12,268 bases of DNA from Clostridia bacterium (GCA_017938565.1 JAGBBI010000236.1:1-12268), one strand, 5' to 3'. Counted from the first letter of the stretch, positions 1 through 6,829 are shown. The notes: generated by a model from the sequence alone, not told the origin. Made by a program: numbers and translations.

Positions 1-200
1 AAAACTCATATAAAAAACCTACCTTATAATCTCACTAAACCTTTTAGGCTTATTTTATGCTTTTTAATCGGCAAAACTTTCACGGAGAAAATATTTATCA
101 AATTTTATGCTAACGCATATACAGATCATAATCATTAGCTTTTAGTGTTTGCATTTACTATAAACAGAATCAAGCAACAACTATTTTTATAATTAACATA

Positions 201-228
201 AAAAACACCATGTTATCATGGTGTTTTT
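201..228 (-). terminator. Rho-independent terminator of the glycosylation operon
   Basis: A perfect 12-bp inverted repeat (AAAAACACCATG, loop of 4, CATGGTGTTTTT) lies directly after the stop codon at 231-233. Read on the minus strand the hairpin runs into six T residues, so it fits an intrinsic terminator for the two-gene operon. Nothing recognisable lies further left in 1-200, a short A+T-rich stretch with no supported gene. Confidence 0.9.
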
Positions 229-230
229 AA

Positions 231-2096
231 CTAAATTTTTACCAATTTTACTTGCTCGCCATCTAGCTGTACTTTATATTCAGAATAATCACTTATGTCG
301 TCTATGCTTTCAAATAATGAACCATATGTTTCTTTAAATATAGTATCTGCTTGCTGAATGTAAACATATGTGAAATTCCCAGTTTTTAACTCATTAGCCC
401 AGTCGTCTTTAGATATGTTATAACTCCAAAGATCACTTTCACTCCTTGATTCACCCGGACTCCATGTATAGCAATCATTAAGCATAAGCGGTTTCGCAAC
501 AAATACTGCTTGATGATAGTAATAGCCTGATGAATCACAATGTATGAACCAAACTCTATCTTTTTCAGAATCTAACCCGCTTGCAAAATTTTCAAAGTCG
601 CTAGTAACCATTCTAGCTTCACGAGTTGGATTGAATGCGACATTAATTACTGTTATCATTGGCACAAATGTAAAAGCAATAAGAGTTAATGCAACTCCAA
701 AATATTTCAAAAAATTACTCTTTGTCGTATTCTCGACTGAATCTCCAAACATCTCAACAACATATTTATAAAATAACAACATAATGCATGCAACCAAGTA
801 TGTAGAACAATACCTTTCAAAGCTTGCCAAAGTAGTCGCTTCGTAAGCACCATATGTGAACCAATATAATATCAGTGTTGAAACCAAATAAACTATAAAG
901 CCAACAAATAAAGCTATTGCGAAATAAAAATCTCTACCCTTTTTCTTATCCCAAATACTTGGAACTAAATAAACCAAGCACATCAATATCATCATAGCTA
1001 CCAATGACAAATTAATACATCCGCCAAAATATGATACAAATGATCGTCTTATAAATTCTCTAAAAATCTGAAGCTGATATGCCGTTGGATGCACGAAAGC
1101 TTTTACAACACTTTTAAAAGTTACAGCAGAAACATCCCAAGCCTCATTAAGCTTAAAAACTGTCAAATAGCAATTCCAAGAAACCTTTGCAACAACAACT
1201 GCGACAACAGGTAACAAGCAAACTAAAATATTAATCTTATTTCTAAAGAACTCTTTAATTTCTTGTCTTCTAAATATAATAGAATCTAAAACTATTATAA
1301 TTAATGCTATTAAACACAAGCCTAATCCCGCAGCTTTTACTACACATAAAACAAAACATGCTAAAGACAAGTTTGCAAATAATACGTAATCAATTCTTTT
1401 ACACGAAAGATATGTATACACAATGTACGCAAACATAAGACCTAAAAACACATCTACGTAAATACTCGCAAAAAAGCTTGCATTAAATATTAAAGGAAGA
1501 ACCAAACCAATTATTGCGATTGCAACATTTTTAATATTAAACTTCCCATTTAGATTATCAAAGATTGGCAATATCATTGATATTGATAATAAATTCATTG
1601 ACATATACATATAACCATCTACGAACTTATTACCTAGGAACATAAAGAACGCATGAAATATCCCAGTTGCAGGTGGATACCCAGGAAATAAGACTGATTT
1701 CCCTAGATTCCCAAAATCCCCACTATAGAACATATTCTTTACTATGGTTCCCCAATGAGAAAACTCGTCCCAGTATATAATATACCTATCTTTTAAAGCA
1801 AAAAATTGCAATATTGCAAAGGCAATAAAAAATATAAATGCGAAATTAGAAAACTTAAAATTAAATCCTTCTTTTTTTCTTATCCCCTTTACCAACACAA
1901 TTGTAAACAAAATAAGAATTATTACAGATACAATATACGCTCCAATGTTTAGAATCGTAAATAATCCAAAAACATATAAAGCGGAAATAATCGATAATAT
2001 TGAAAAAGGTAAACAATATGCAAAACTACGTTTTAATAAGTTACAATAGCTAAAAGTTAATAATAATATTAAAACTACACCTATAAAATACCCCAT
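231..2096 (-). CDS. Multi-pass membrane glycosyltransferase-like protein (GT-C type)
   Basis: This 621-residue integral membrane protein has about ten or more hydrophobic segments spread over residues 1-485, followed by a soluble, probably extracytoplasmic C-terminal domain (about 490-621). The first large loop after the early membrane spans carries a Trp-Asp-Glu motif (D110, E111, in YYWDEFSHW-like context, observed as IIYWDEFSHW). An acidic pair in this place is typical of GT-C glycosyltransferases that use polyprenyl-phosphate sugars. An Asp-Glu loop and a later ERY (427-429) support the fold, but no specific family is recognised. ATG follows the TAG stop of the upstream GT2-GtrA gene with no gap, and an AAGGA sits inside that gene's end, so translation is probably coupled. 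Inferred role: transfer of the sugar flipped by the upstream protein onto a cell-envelope polymer or protein. A general polyprenyl-sugar-using membrane protein is the alternative. Confidence 0.7.
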   Translation of the reverse strand: MGYFIGVVLILLLTFSYCNLLKRSFAYCLPFSILSIISALYVFGLFTILNIGAYIVSVIILILFTIVLVKGIRKKEGFNFKFSNFAFIFFIAFAILQFFALKDRYIIYWDEFSHWGTIVKNMFYSGDFGNLGKSVLFPGYPPATGIFHAFFMFLGNKFVDGYMYMSMNLLSISMILPIFDNLNGKFNIKNVAIAIIGLVLPLIFNASFFASIYVDVFLGLMFAYIVYTYLSCKRIDYVLFANLSLACFVLCVVKAAGLGLCLIALIIIVLDSIIFRRQEIKEFFRNKINILVCLLPVVAVVVAKVSWNCYLTVFKLNEAWDVSAVTFKSVVKAFVHPTAYQLQIFREFIRRSFVSYFGGCINLSLVAMMILMCLVYLVPSIWDKKKGRDFYFAIALFVGFIVYLVSTLILYWFTYGAYEATTLASFERYCSTYLVACIMLLFYKYVVEMFGDSVENTTKSNFLKYFGVALTLIAFTFVPMITVINVAFNPTREARMVTSDFENFASGLDSEKDRVWFIHCDSSGYYYHQAVFVAKPLMLNDCYTWSPGESRSESDLWSYNISKDDWANELKTGNFTYVYIQQADTIFKETYGSLFESIDDISDYSEYKVQLDGEQVKLVKI

Positions 2097-3158
2097 CTAC
2101 TTTTTCCTTTTTTTAAATATAATATCTCTTTGGACAATAAAATTGAAAACAAACAGCACACTATCAACTAAAATTTTTGCAAGTAGTGCATTAAATAATG
2201 CATACTCAACCAATACATCAACTAAAATACCTGAGGCAAACATTGTAAATATCGCTAAAACAAAATAACAAATTGCCGTTCTCGCCACTCCATTATCACT
2301 TTTAAACACTTTATTTTTGTTTACGATAAAGTTAAATGTTGAAGAAATGACTCTTGCAAGCACGGTGCTTAATATAATATTTGAAACAAATGTTATATTT
2401 TTAGTTAATCCCAAAAACAGTGCAAATAGCAAGAAGTCCACAACAAACGACGCAGTCGATGCAAATATGTACTTTAAAAATAATGAATAAATTCTGAAAG
2501 AATCCACAAATGGTCTGAAGTGTGTTGATTTGTTATTTTCATAATATATAGTTTCTATTGGAACTTCTACAATACCAACATCTTTATCTTTTGTTTCCAA
2601 AAGCATATTGATTTCATATTGAAAACGATCGCCTGCAGTGTCTAAAAATTTAACCATTATTGGTTTAGGGAAAAGCCTTAACCCAGTATTTGCATCACTC
2701 ACTTTAACGCCACAAAATAATGCCATAGTACTACGTGTCATCTTATTCCCAAAACTACTCTTCAATGGAACTTTTTTATCAAACTTTCTTACACCCAGAA
2801 TTAAATTGTTATCACCAGACTCTTCGTACTTTTCAACAAGTTTCGAAACATCGTATGGACTATGTTGACCATCGCAATCTATCGTTACAACTGCCGAAAA
2901 TTCTTCATCACTAGTGAGAAGATGGTTGAAAGCATATTTTAAAGCTCTACCTTTACCCATATTTTTGTAATGGGAAATTAGTTTACAAGAATACTCTTCT
3001 TTTGCTATTTTAAAAATCCCCTTACACTCTTCCTTGCTGCCGTCATCAACCAATAGGATTTTATGCCATCCCTGCTTTTTCAATTCCTTTATCAGAGTTA
3101 TTGTTTTATCATCTGGATTAAGTGCCGGTATAATAATGTATATTTTGTTTTTATCCAT
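2097..3158 (-). CDS. GT2 glycosyltransferase fused to a GtrA-type membrane domain
   Basis: This 353-residue protein has two domains. Residues 5-225 are a family-2 glycosyltransferase of the polyprenyl-phosphate mannose/glucose synthase type: a PALNPDD start, the VDDGS nucleotide-binding motif (37-41), the DCDGQH metal/sugar motif (D94, D96), and the NTGLRLF region (157-163) expected in this family. Residues about 228-345 form four hydrophobic helices ending in a basic tail, matching GtrA, the small membrane protein thought to flip polyprenyl-linked sugars. It would make polyprenyl-phosphate-sugar at the cytoplasmic face and help move it outward for the GT-C-like protein encoded next. The start at 3158 is supported by AAGGAG nine bases upstream. 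GtrB-GtrA fusions occur in Firmicutes and Actinobacteria. The sugar cannot be read from the sequence. Confidence 0.88.
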   Translation of the reverse strand: MDKNKIYIIIPALNPDDKTITLIKELKKQGWHKILLVDDGSKEECKGIFKIAKEEYSCKLISHYKNMGKGRALKYAFNHLLTSDEEFSAVVTIDCDGQHSPYDVSKLVEKYEESGDNNLILGVRKFDKKVPLKSSFGNKMTRSTMALFCGVKVSDANTGLRLFPKPIMVKFLDTAGDRFQYEINMLLETKDKDVGIVEVPIETIYYENNKSTHFRPFVDSFRIYSLFLKYIFASTASFVVDFLLFALFLGLTKNITFVSNIILSTVLARVISSTFNFIVNKNKVFKSDNGVARTAICYFVLAIFTMFASGILVDVLVEYALFNALLAKILVDSVLFVFNFIVQRDIIFKKRKK

Positions 3159-3185
3159 TGTTAAAATCTCCTTACTATCAGCTAA

Positions 3186-3215
3186 ATTCTAACACACACA
3201 ACATCTATATGTCAA
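3186..3215 (-). promoter_or_regulatory. Sigma-70-type promoter of the GT2-GtrA operon
   Basis: On the minus strand TTGACA (3215-3210) is followed by an 18-bp spacer and TAGAAT (3191-3186). This gives a short leader of about 20 bases before the AAGGAG (3173-3168) and the ATG at 3158. A perfect -35 and a 5/6 -10 make this the clearest promoter in the window. Confidence 0.75.
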
Positions 3216-3220
3216 ATATC

Positions 3221-3252
3221 TTTTAAAATTCATACTAATGTTTTAAAATTCA
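3221..3252 (-). repeat. Two direct copies of TTTTAAAATTCA upstream of the promoter
   Basis: The 12-mer TTTTAAAATTCA occurs at 3221-3232 and 3241-3252, 20 bp apart start to start (about two helical turns), immediately upstream of the -35 box at 3210-3215. On the minus strand it reads TGAATTTTAAAA twice. It could be an A+T-rich UP element or paired operator half-sites. No regulator is recognised. Confidence 0.55.
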
Positions 3253-3360
3253 AAGTCCAATACTTTGTTAATCTTCTTTTGTTCGCATAAATTGATTTTG
3301 TTAAATATGAATAATATTAAATTAAACAAATATTCAATTCAATATTTACACGAGAACAAC

Positions 3361-3390
3361 AAAAGAGTCTACCAAATGATAGACTCTTTT
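3361..3390. terminator. Terminator-like hairpin with 11-bp perfect stem
   Basis: AAAAGAGTCTA (3361-3371) pairs perfectly with TAGACTCTTTT (3380-3390) around an 8-base loop. The plus strand continues TTTTTCTTG and the minus strand TTTTGTTGTT, so it could end transcripts in either direction. No intact gene ends here. The best candidate user is the possible remnant at 3397-3585 on the minus strand, whose last stop codon lies just before it. Confidence 0.65.
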
Positions 3391-3396
3391 TCTTGT

Positions 3397-3585
3397 CTAA
3401 ATATTTGTACTTTCTGCATGTTGCACATAAGCACCTTTCACCGCACTTGTATGAGATTTCGGGATTTGTTTCATTATTTTTTGTAATAATTATTGTTTTT
3501 CAGCACCAATCATCCTTTCAGCGATGCGCCCATCATTAATTGCTTTAAAATATGCTGTTACAATTAGTCTCAAGCCTCTTTTGAA
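3397..3585 (-). pseudogene. Possible degraded gene remnant, unidentified
   Basis: One minus-strand frame gives two protein-like stretches split by a single TAA at 3490-3492. The first ends in NDGRIAERMIGAEKQ; the second begins at an ATG at 3472-3474 and reads MKQIPKSHTSAVKGAYVQHA, stopping at 3397-3399 just before a hairpin terminator. Part of it (3501-3540) is clearly richer in GC than the neighbouring spacer. No family was recognised, there is no good start or ribosome binding site, and a shifted frame gives a Cys-rich reading (KCGERCLCATCRK). It may be a decayed gene, a structured RNA or chance. Confidence 0.2.
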
Positions 3586-3660
3586 TTAATTTACTTATTT
3601 TTAGTCTTACAAATTTTATATACAAAATTAATTATATTTGTTTAAAAAATATTCTCTTTA

Positions 3661-3669
3661 TGATATAAT
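3661..3669 (+). promoter_or_regulatory. Extended -10 promoter of the nucleosidase-hpt genes
   Basis: TGATATAAT at 3661-3669 is a TGnTATAAT extended -10 element. The -35 position 17 bp upstream is only TTTAAA (3641-3646), which is usual when the extended -10 carries recognition. Transcription from here would leave a leader of about 20 bases before AGGA (3685-3688) and the ATG at 3696. Confidence 0.65.
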
Positions 3670-3695
3670 CATTTTTAATAAGCGAGGATTTTAAA

Positions 3696-4400
3696 ATGAA
3701 AATTTTAATACAAGGTGCAATGGAAGAAGAAATTCAGCATTTTCTTGAAGTTTACAACCCGTATAAAATCGAACAAATTGCCGGCTTTAAATTTTATATC
3801 GCCAACTACAAGCAACACACAATTATTGTTTCACTTTCTGAAAAAGGGATAATAAATACGACTACTGCAACCACTATTGGAATCAACACCTTTGCCCCAG
3901 ACCTAGTTATAAATCAAGGTTGTGCAGGCGCCCATACAAAAGATTTAAACATTGGCGACATAATAATAGGAGAAAAATCTATTCATATTAACGATTTTCA
4001 CACCCCTATTAAATATGAGGGCGAAGGAAGCAACAGCCTTGAGTGGTCTCCAAGTAGTAAAAGAAGCTATTCGGTTAACTCTACCCCTCACTATGTAAAT
4101 CTTGCATTAAAAACGCAAACAAACCACAAAAAGATTGTCGGAGCACTCGGCTCTGGAGATATGTTTTCAAGAGAATATGATAGAATAGTACACTTAAACA
4201 AGCTGTTTGGAGAGCTATGTGAAGATATGGAGTCTGTCGCATCGTTAAAAGCTTGTGAAAGATTTTCCGTCGATAGAATTGCACTAAGAATTATTTCAAA
4301 CAACGAACTAACTTCACAAAAGTTCAATAGAGACGTTTGTTATGATATACAAAAATTTACTATTTCGTTTATAGACACAATTATTAGTAGCATAACTTAA
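3696..4400 (+). CDS. MTA/SAH nucleosidase-family protein with Asn at the catalytic Asp position
   Basis: This 234-residue protein belongs to the nucleoside phosphorylase/MTA-SAH nucleosidase superfamily and is the usual length. Seen motifs: QGAMEEE with E12 at the place of the E. coli MtnN catalytic Glu12; INQGCAGAH (72-80) for the conserved glycine loop; GSGDMF (152-157); and EDMESVA (176-182), whose M178/E179 match the ribose-binding Met-Glu. The next landmark, normally R-x-I-S-D-x-A with the Asp protonating purine N7, reads RIISNNE (198-204), so N202 replaces Asp197 of E. coli. Family members with Asp prefer 6-aminopurines, while trimeric purine phosphorylases with Asn handle 6-oxopurines; a hypoxanthine- or guanine-releasing activity is therefore inferred, not shown. 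hpt follows after 75 bases on the same strand with no terminator between them, which fits base salvage. Plain MtnN activity or an inactive homologue remain possible. Confidence 0.75.
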   Translation: MKILIQGAMEEEIQHFLEVYNPYKIEQIAGFKFYIANYKQHTIIVSLSEKGIINTTTATTIGINTFAPDLVINQGCAGAHTKDLNIGDIIIGEKSIHINDFHTPIKYEGEGSNSLEWSPSSKRSYSVNSTPHYVNLALKTQTNHKKIVGALGSGDMFSREYDRIVHLNKLFGELCEDMESVASLKACERFSVDRIALRIISNNELTSQKFNRDVCYDIQKFTISFIDTIISSIT

Positions 4401-4462
4401 ACTTTGAATAATATTTTCAATTACCATCACATCGTGTATAAGTGAGTTACAACATATATATT

Positions 4463-4466
4463 GGAG
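4463..4466 (+). promoter_or_regulatory. Ribosome binding site fixing the hpt start
   Basis: GGAG at 4463-4466 lies nine bases before the ATG at 4476. An in-frame TTG at 4461 overlaps this site and therefore cannot be the start. Confidence 0.8.
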
Positions 4467-4475
4467 AAAAGCGTT

Positions 4476-5024
4476 ATGAAAATTTTATTTACTAATGATG
4501 AAATTATTAAAATGTGTAAAAAAATTGGACAAGAAATCACCCAAGACTATAAAGACACAAACCCAATAGTGGTCTGCGTTTTGAAAGGAGCGAAACCTTT
4601 TCATTCCGAACTTGTTAAACATATTAAAATTGATTTTGAAACTGATGAACTACGTGTTAAAAGCTATGAAGGGACCAAAAGCAAAGGCTCGATTGACTTT
4701 TTACAAGATTTATCTCTGAATGTTAACAACCGTAATATTATTTTAGTTGAGGACATAATTGACTCTGGAATCACAATGAATGAACTTGTGCCAATACTTG
4801 AAAATCGCGGAGCTTTGTCAGTAAGAGTAGCAACCCTACTTGACAAACAATGCAATCGTAAAGTTGAATTTTCTGCTGATTATATAGGCGCTGTAATTCC
4901 AAATCATTTTGTTATTGGCTTTGGGCTTGACTTCAATGAAAAGTTTAGAGAACTGCCTTTTATTGGTATATACGATGAAGACTTCAACACTACAAACAAA
5001 ATAAATGAAAAGTTTTCTGAATAA
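4476..5024 (+). CDS. hpt: Hypoxanthine phosphoribosyltransferase
   Basis: This cytoplasmic type I phosphoribosyltransferase makes IMP (and probably GMP) from hypoxanthine or guanine and PRPP. The 182-residue length is normal. Diagnostic motifs are in order: LKGAKPF (36-42) contacting pyrophosphate; a flexible active-site loop around DELRVKSYEGT (57-67); the PRPP-binding block ILVEDIIDSGITM (89-101) with the acidic pair E92-D93; and the purine-binding end segment VIGFGLDFNEKFRELPFIG (146-164) with its conserved Phe and Asp. The ATG at 4476 is chosen over the in-frame TTG at 4461 because of GGAG at 4463-4466. It follows the nucleosidase-family gene on the same strand and is probably co-transcribed, so that released bases are recaptured as nucleotides. 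It is not in the common tilS-hpt-ftsH setting here. Confidence 0.95.
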   Translation: MKILFTNDEIIKMCKKIGQEITQDYKDTNPIVVCVLKGAKPFHSELVKHIKIDFETDELRVKSYEGTKSKGSIDFLQDLSLNVNNRNIILVEDIIDSGITMNELVPILENRGALSVRVATLLDKQCNRKVEFSADYIGAVIPNHFVIGFGLDFNEKFRELPFIGIYDEDFNTTNKINEKFSE

Positions 5025-5027
5025 CAG

Positions 5028-5056
5028 TTTACTTTTGAGCCTCAATTAGTTATACT
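5028..5056 (+). promoter_or_regulatory. Candidate promoter for the two-TM protein gene
   Basis: TTTACT (5028-5033), a 17-bp spacer and TATACT (5051-5056) lie just after the hpt stop and about 28 bases before the next ATG. The -35 is a 4/6 match and the -10 a 5/6 match, so it is plausible but not strong. Read-through from hpt is equally possible because no terminator is seen in this gap. Confidence 0.4.
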
Positions 5057-5083
5057 TTATTCATTAAAACAAATGAGGTCTTT

Positions 5084-5668
5084 ATGAAAAAAAGTAACAC
5101 AATATTATTTATTTCAGTATTTGTTATTGTTGCAGGTCTTTTTGCAACACTATTTATTGATAGTTCACTTGGAAGCAGAATCGCTGAGATAGTAACTGTT
5201 TCAACTGCCGTAATTGGAGCTGTCGCAATTTATCTCCAATTTAAGCGGGATAAAGAAATTAACGAGGCAAATTTCTTATTGGAGTTTTGGAAGAATTTAT
5301 CGCAAGACGATATTCAAAAAATTATGATTAAATGTGATGAAAGCATTTCCAATGAAAACGTTCAGTTCACACCCGAAGATTATCCGTCTATAATAAAATA
5401 CGCCCAATGGCTTGAAGCTTTAAGTGGCTTAGTAAATCGAAAGGTTTTGCACTATGACATTATTGATAATATGTTTAATTATATTTTCTTTGTGTTCGTA
5501 AATAACAAACACATTCAACAAATTGAATTGTTGCCAAACAAAATTTATTACCAAGGGATATATCGGACCTACCAAAGTTGGACCAAGTATCTAAGAAACA
5601 GAGGAAAGCACATTATGCTGGAGCGAAACTCTTTGTTTCAAGCATGGAATAACAATGATGGAAAATAA
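5084..5668 (+). CDS. Two-TM membrane protein of unknown function
   Basis: No family was recognised with confidence in this 194-residue protein. It opens with a short basic N-terminus and two hydrophobic helices (about 7-25 and 33-52), followed by a basic turn (QFKRDKE, 52-58) that should place the rest of the chain in the cytoplasm. The remainder (about 58-194) is predicted to be largely helical, rich in aromatic residues (FLLEFWKNL at 64-72, YIFFVFVN at 133-140) and ends with charged residues. The layout resembles the many uncharacterised bacterial proteins in which two N-terminal helices anchor a cytoplasmic helical domain. GAGG at 5075-5078 supports the ATG. It lies 59 bases after hpt and ends at the shared bidirectional terminator. 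No functional link to purine salvage can be seen. Confidence 0.7.
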   Translation: MKKSNTILFISVFVIVAGLFATLFIDSSLGSRIAEIVTVSTAVIGAVAIYLQFKRDKEINEANFLLEFWKNLSQDDIQKIMIKCDESISNENVQFTPEDYPSIIKYAQWLEALSGLVNRKVLHYDIIDNMFNYIFFVFVNNKHIQQIELLPNKIYYQGIYRTYQSWTKYLRNRGKHIMLERNSLFQAWNNNDGK

Positions 5669-5712
5669 AATTCGGTTTTAACAAATTATTAACATATGTT
5701 AAAAAACAATTA

Positions 5713-5742
5713 AAAACCACACAAAAATTTTTGTGTGGTTTT
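5713..5742. terminator. Bidirectional terminator between convergent genes
   Basis: A perfect 30-bp palindrome (AAAACCACACAAAAA and its complement) sits between the convergent gene ends at 5668 and 5745. Its A/T flanks supply a U tail on both strands, so it can end both transcripts. Confidence 0.9.
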
Positions 5743-5744
5743 CA

Positions 5745-6770
5745 TTATTCATTTGCATTGTGCTTTTCAATAAGGTCATACTTTGGATAAAGTAATGCTG
5801 ATTGGGATAAAGAAGGTTCCAGCAAGAAGATAGAACTTCCCTGCTCATATCCCGATGATGTAATTGGATTAATCTCACACAAATCAAAATGACTGTTTCC
5901 GTCTTCATCTAAGTATTCCAACACGTCAACAACAAACGACTTTTGCATACCATTAGGCATTGCATCCACTATTTGTGCAGTAATATCTACAACAGATTGT
6001 GGCACTTTATGTTCTGGCACCCAACTGCGACTTGTTACAAATTTCCCATCAACTACAAAACTTCTATACTCAATAGGAAGGTTTACATATTTTTTATCTT
6101 TCTTCAATGTTAAAAACGGCTCAATTAAAACCGCCTCATCATAACTAAGCCAATTGAACCTATGATCATTGCTTCCTCTTGATTGATTAGTAAACACTGC
6201 ATACATTGGCTCGCCAGCCTGAACCTCGCCCAACTTAGTTGGAGTACTATTAAGGTCGTCGTCTGAAAGTATCGGAGAGAAAAACATATTGTTTAAATCT
6301 ATTACACCACATACTTCACACGAAATATTTTTTCGTGCCGTTTTAAAAAACACTCGACCAAATCTGTTTTTATAGTGCTGAAAATTTTTCACAAACTCAC
6401 CATAGGTTGTTGCAACAACTTCTCTATTCATAGGCTTTATATATTTGTACCATTCTTCTGCAAACTTATAATCATTTGCCGTATAAAAAGGTATTGCGCC
6501 AAACCTTTCTATCGCTTCAAACACTGGTTTCACATCAGAAATAATGCACCTTGGAAACATTACTTTGCCACAGACATCAATCTCTTGCCAGTTTAAATCA
6601 TAAAACTTACCACTTTCTTTACAATACACCGCAAACTTTCCTAACCTTTTTGCGATGTTAATATCGAATTCTAAGTTGTCAAAAAAATATGATTTATGCG
6701 TATGTCGCATTTCCGAATAATCTTCCTGCCCTAATTTATCCATTACAAAACAATAAAAATCAATCTTCAT
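5745..6770 (-). CDS. ATP-grasp-like protein (R2K-type)
   Basis: This 341-residue protein has no signal peptide or membrane span. Its second half looks like an ATP-grasp fold: a lysine in VFFKTARK (K143), the IEPFL segment (216-220; E217) for the ATP hinge, YRSFVVDGKFVTSRSW (235-250) with R236 and R248, and the metal-binding end pieces VVDV (D282) and LCEINPITSSGY (E299, N301). Arg-rich ATP-grasp proteins of this kind are grouped as the R2K clade and are thought to join amino groups to carboxylates, often in peptide modification or conflict settings; that assignment comes from pattern memory only. The substrate is unknown. The start is taken as the ATG at 6770, eleven bases after GGAG; the in-frame GTG at 6782 overlaps that site. 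It has its own promoter and no functional partner nearby. Confidence 0.6.
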   Translation of the reverse strand: MKIDFYCFVMDKLGQEDYSEMRHTHKSYFFDNLEFDINIAKRLGKFAVYCKESGKFYDLNWQEIDVCGKVMFPRCIISDVKPVFEAIERFGAIPFYTANDYKFAEEWYKYIKPMNREVVATTYGEFVKNFQHYKNRFGRVFFKTARKNISCEVCGVIDLNNMFFSPILSDDDLNSTPTKLGEVQAGEPMYAVFTNQSRGSNDHRFNWLSYDEAVLIEPFLTLKKDKKYVNLPIEYRSFVVDGKFVTSRSWVPEHKVPQSVVDITAQIVDAMPNGMQKSFVVDVLEYLDEDGNSHFDLCEINPITSSGYEQGSSIFLLEPSLSQSALLYPKYDLIEKHNANE

Positions 6771-6781
6771 AAAGTTAGCCA

Positions 6782-6785
6782 CTCC
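6782..6785 (-). promoter_or_regulatory. Ribosome binding site deciding the ATP-grasp start
   Basis: GGAG on the minus strand (6785-6782) lies eleven bases before the ATG at 6770 and overlaps an in-frame GTG at 6782, which argues for the downstream ATG. Confidence 0.6.
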
Positions 6786-6800
6786 AAAAATATTAAAATA

Positions 6801-6829
6801 ATTTTATCATATGGCTTTTTTTAATTCAA
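6801..6829 (-). promoter_or_regulatory. Promoter of the ATP-grasp gene
   Basis: On the minus strand TTGAAT (6829-6824), a 17-bp spacer and TAAAAT (6806-6801) are preceded by TG at the extended -10 position. It lies just after the terminator of the upstream operon, so this gene is probably an independent unit. Confidence 0.65.

Larger units (their letters stand above)
3174..3695. other. Divergent intergenic region with no confident gene
   Basis: This stretch of about 520 bases separates the divergently transcribed glycosylation and purine genes. It holds the GT2-GtrA promoter with its direct repeats at the left, an extended -10 promoter at the right (3661-3669), a strong hairpin at 3361-3390, and a comparatively GC-rich patch at about 3425-3545. 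A plus-strand open frame at 3265-3486 runs straight through the hairpin, has no ribosome binding site and no recognisable domain, so it is not called. Confidence 0.6.

Noticed and set aside
1..200. Possible gene end or repeat at the left edge (ATTTTATGCT at 52-61 and 102-111)
   Set aside because: The two 10-base copies are short and A+T-rich, and no frame or structure supports a feature.
544..771. Plus-strand frame opposite the membrane protein gene
   Set aside because: It is antisense to a well-formed coding region, with no ribosome binding site or domain.
3265..3486. Plus-strand open frame of 73 codons in the spacer
   Set aside because: It passes through a perfect terminator-like hairpin, has no ribosome binding site, and its Cys-rich reading has no recognisable domain.
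4461..4475. TTG start adding five residues to Hpt
   Set aside because: The TTG overlaps the GGAG ribosome binding site, and Hpt proteins normally begin near the chosen ATG.
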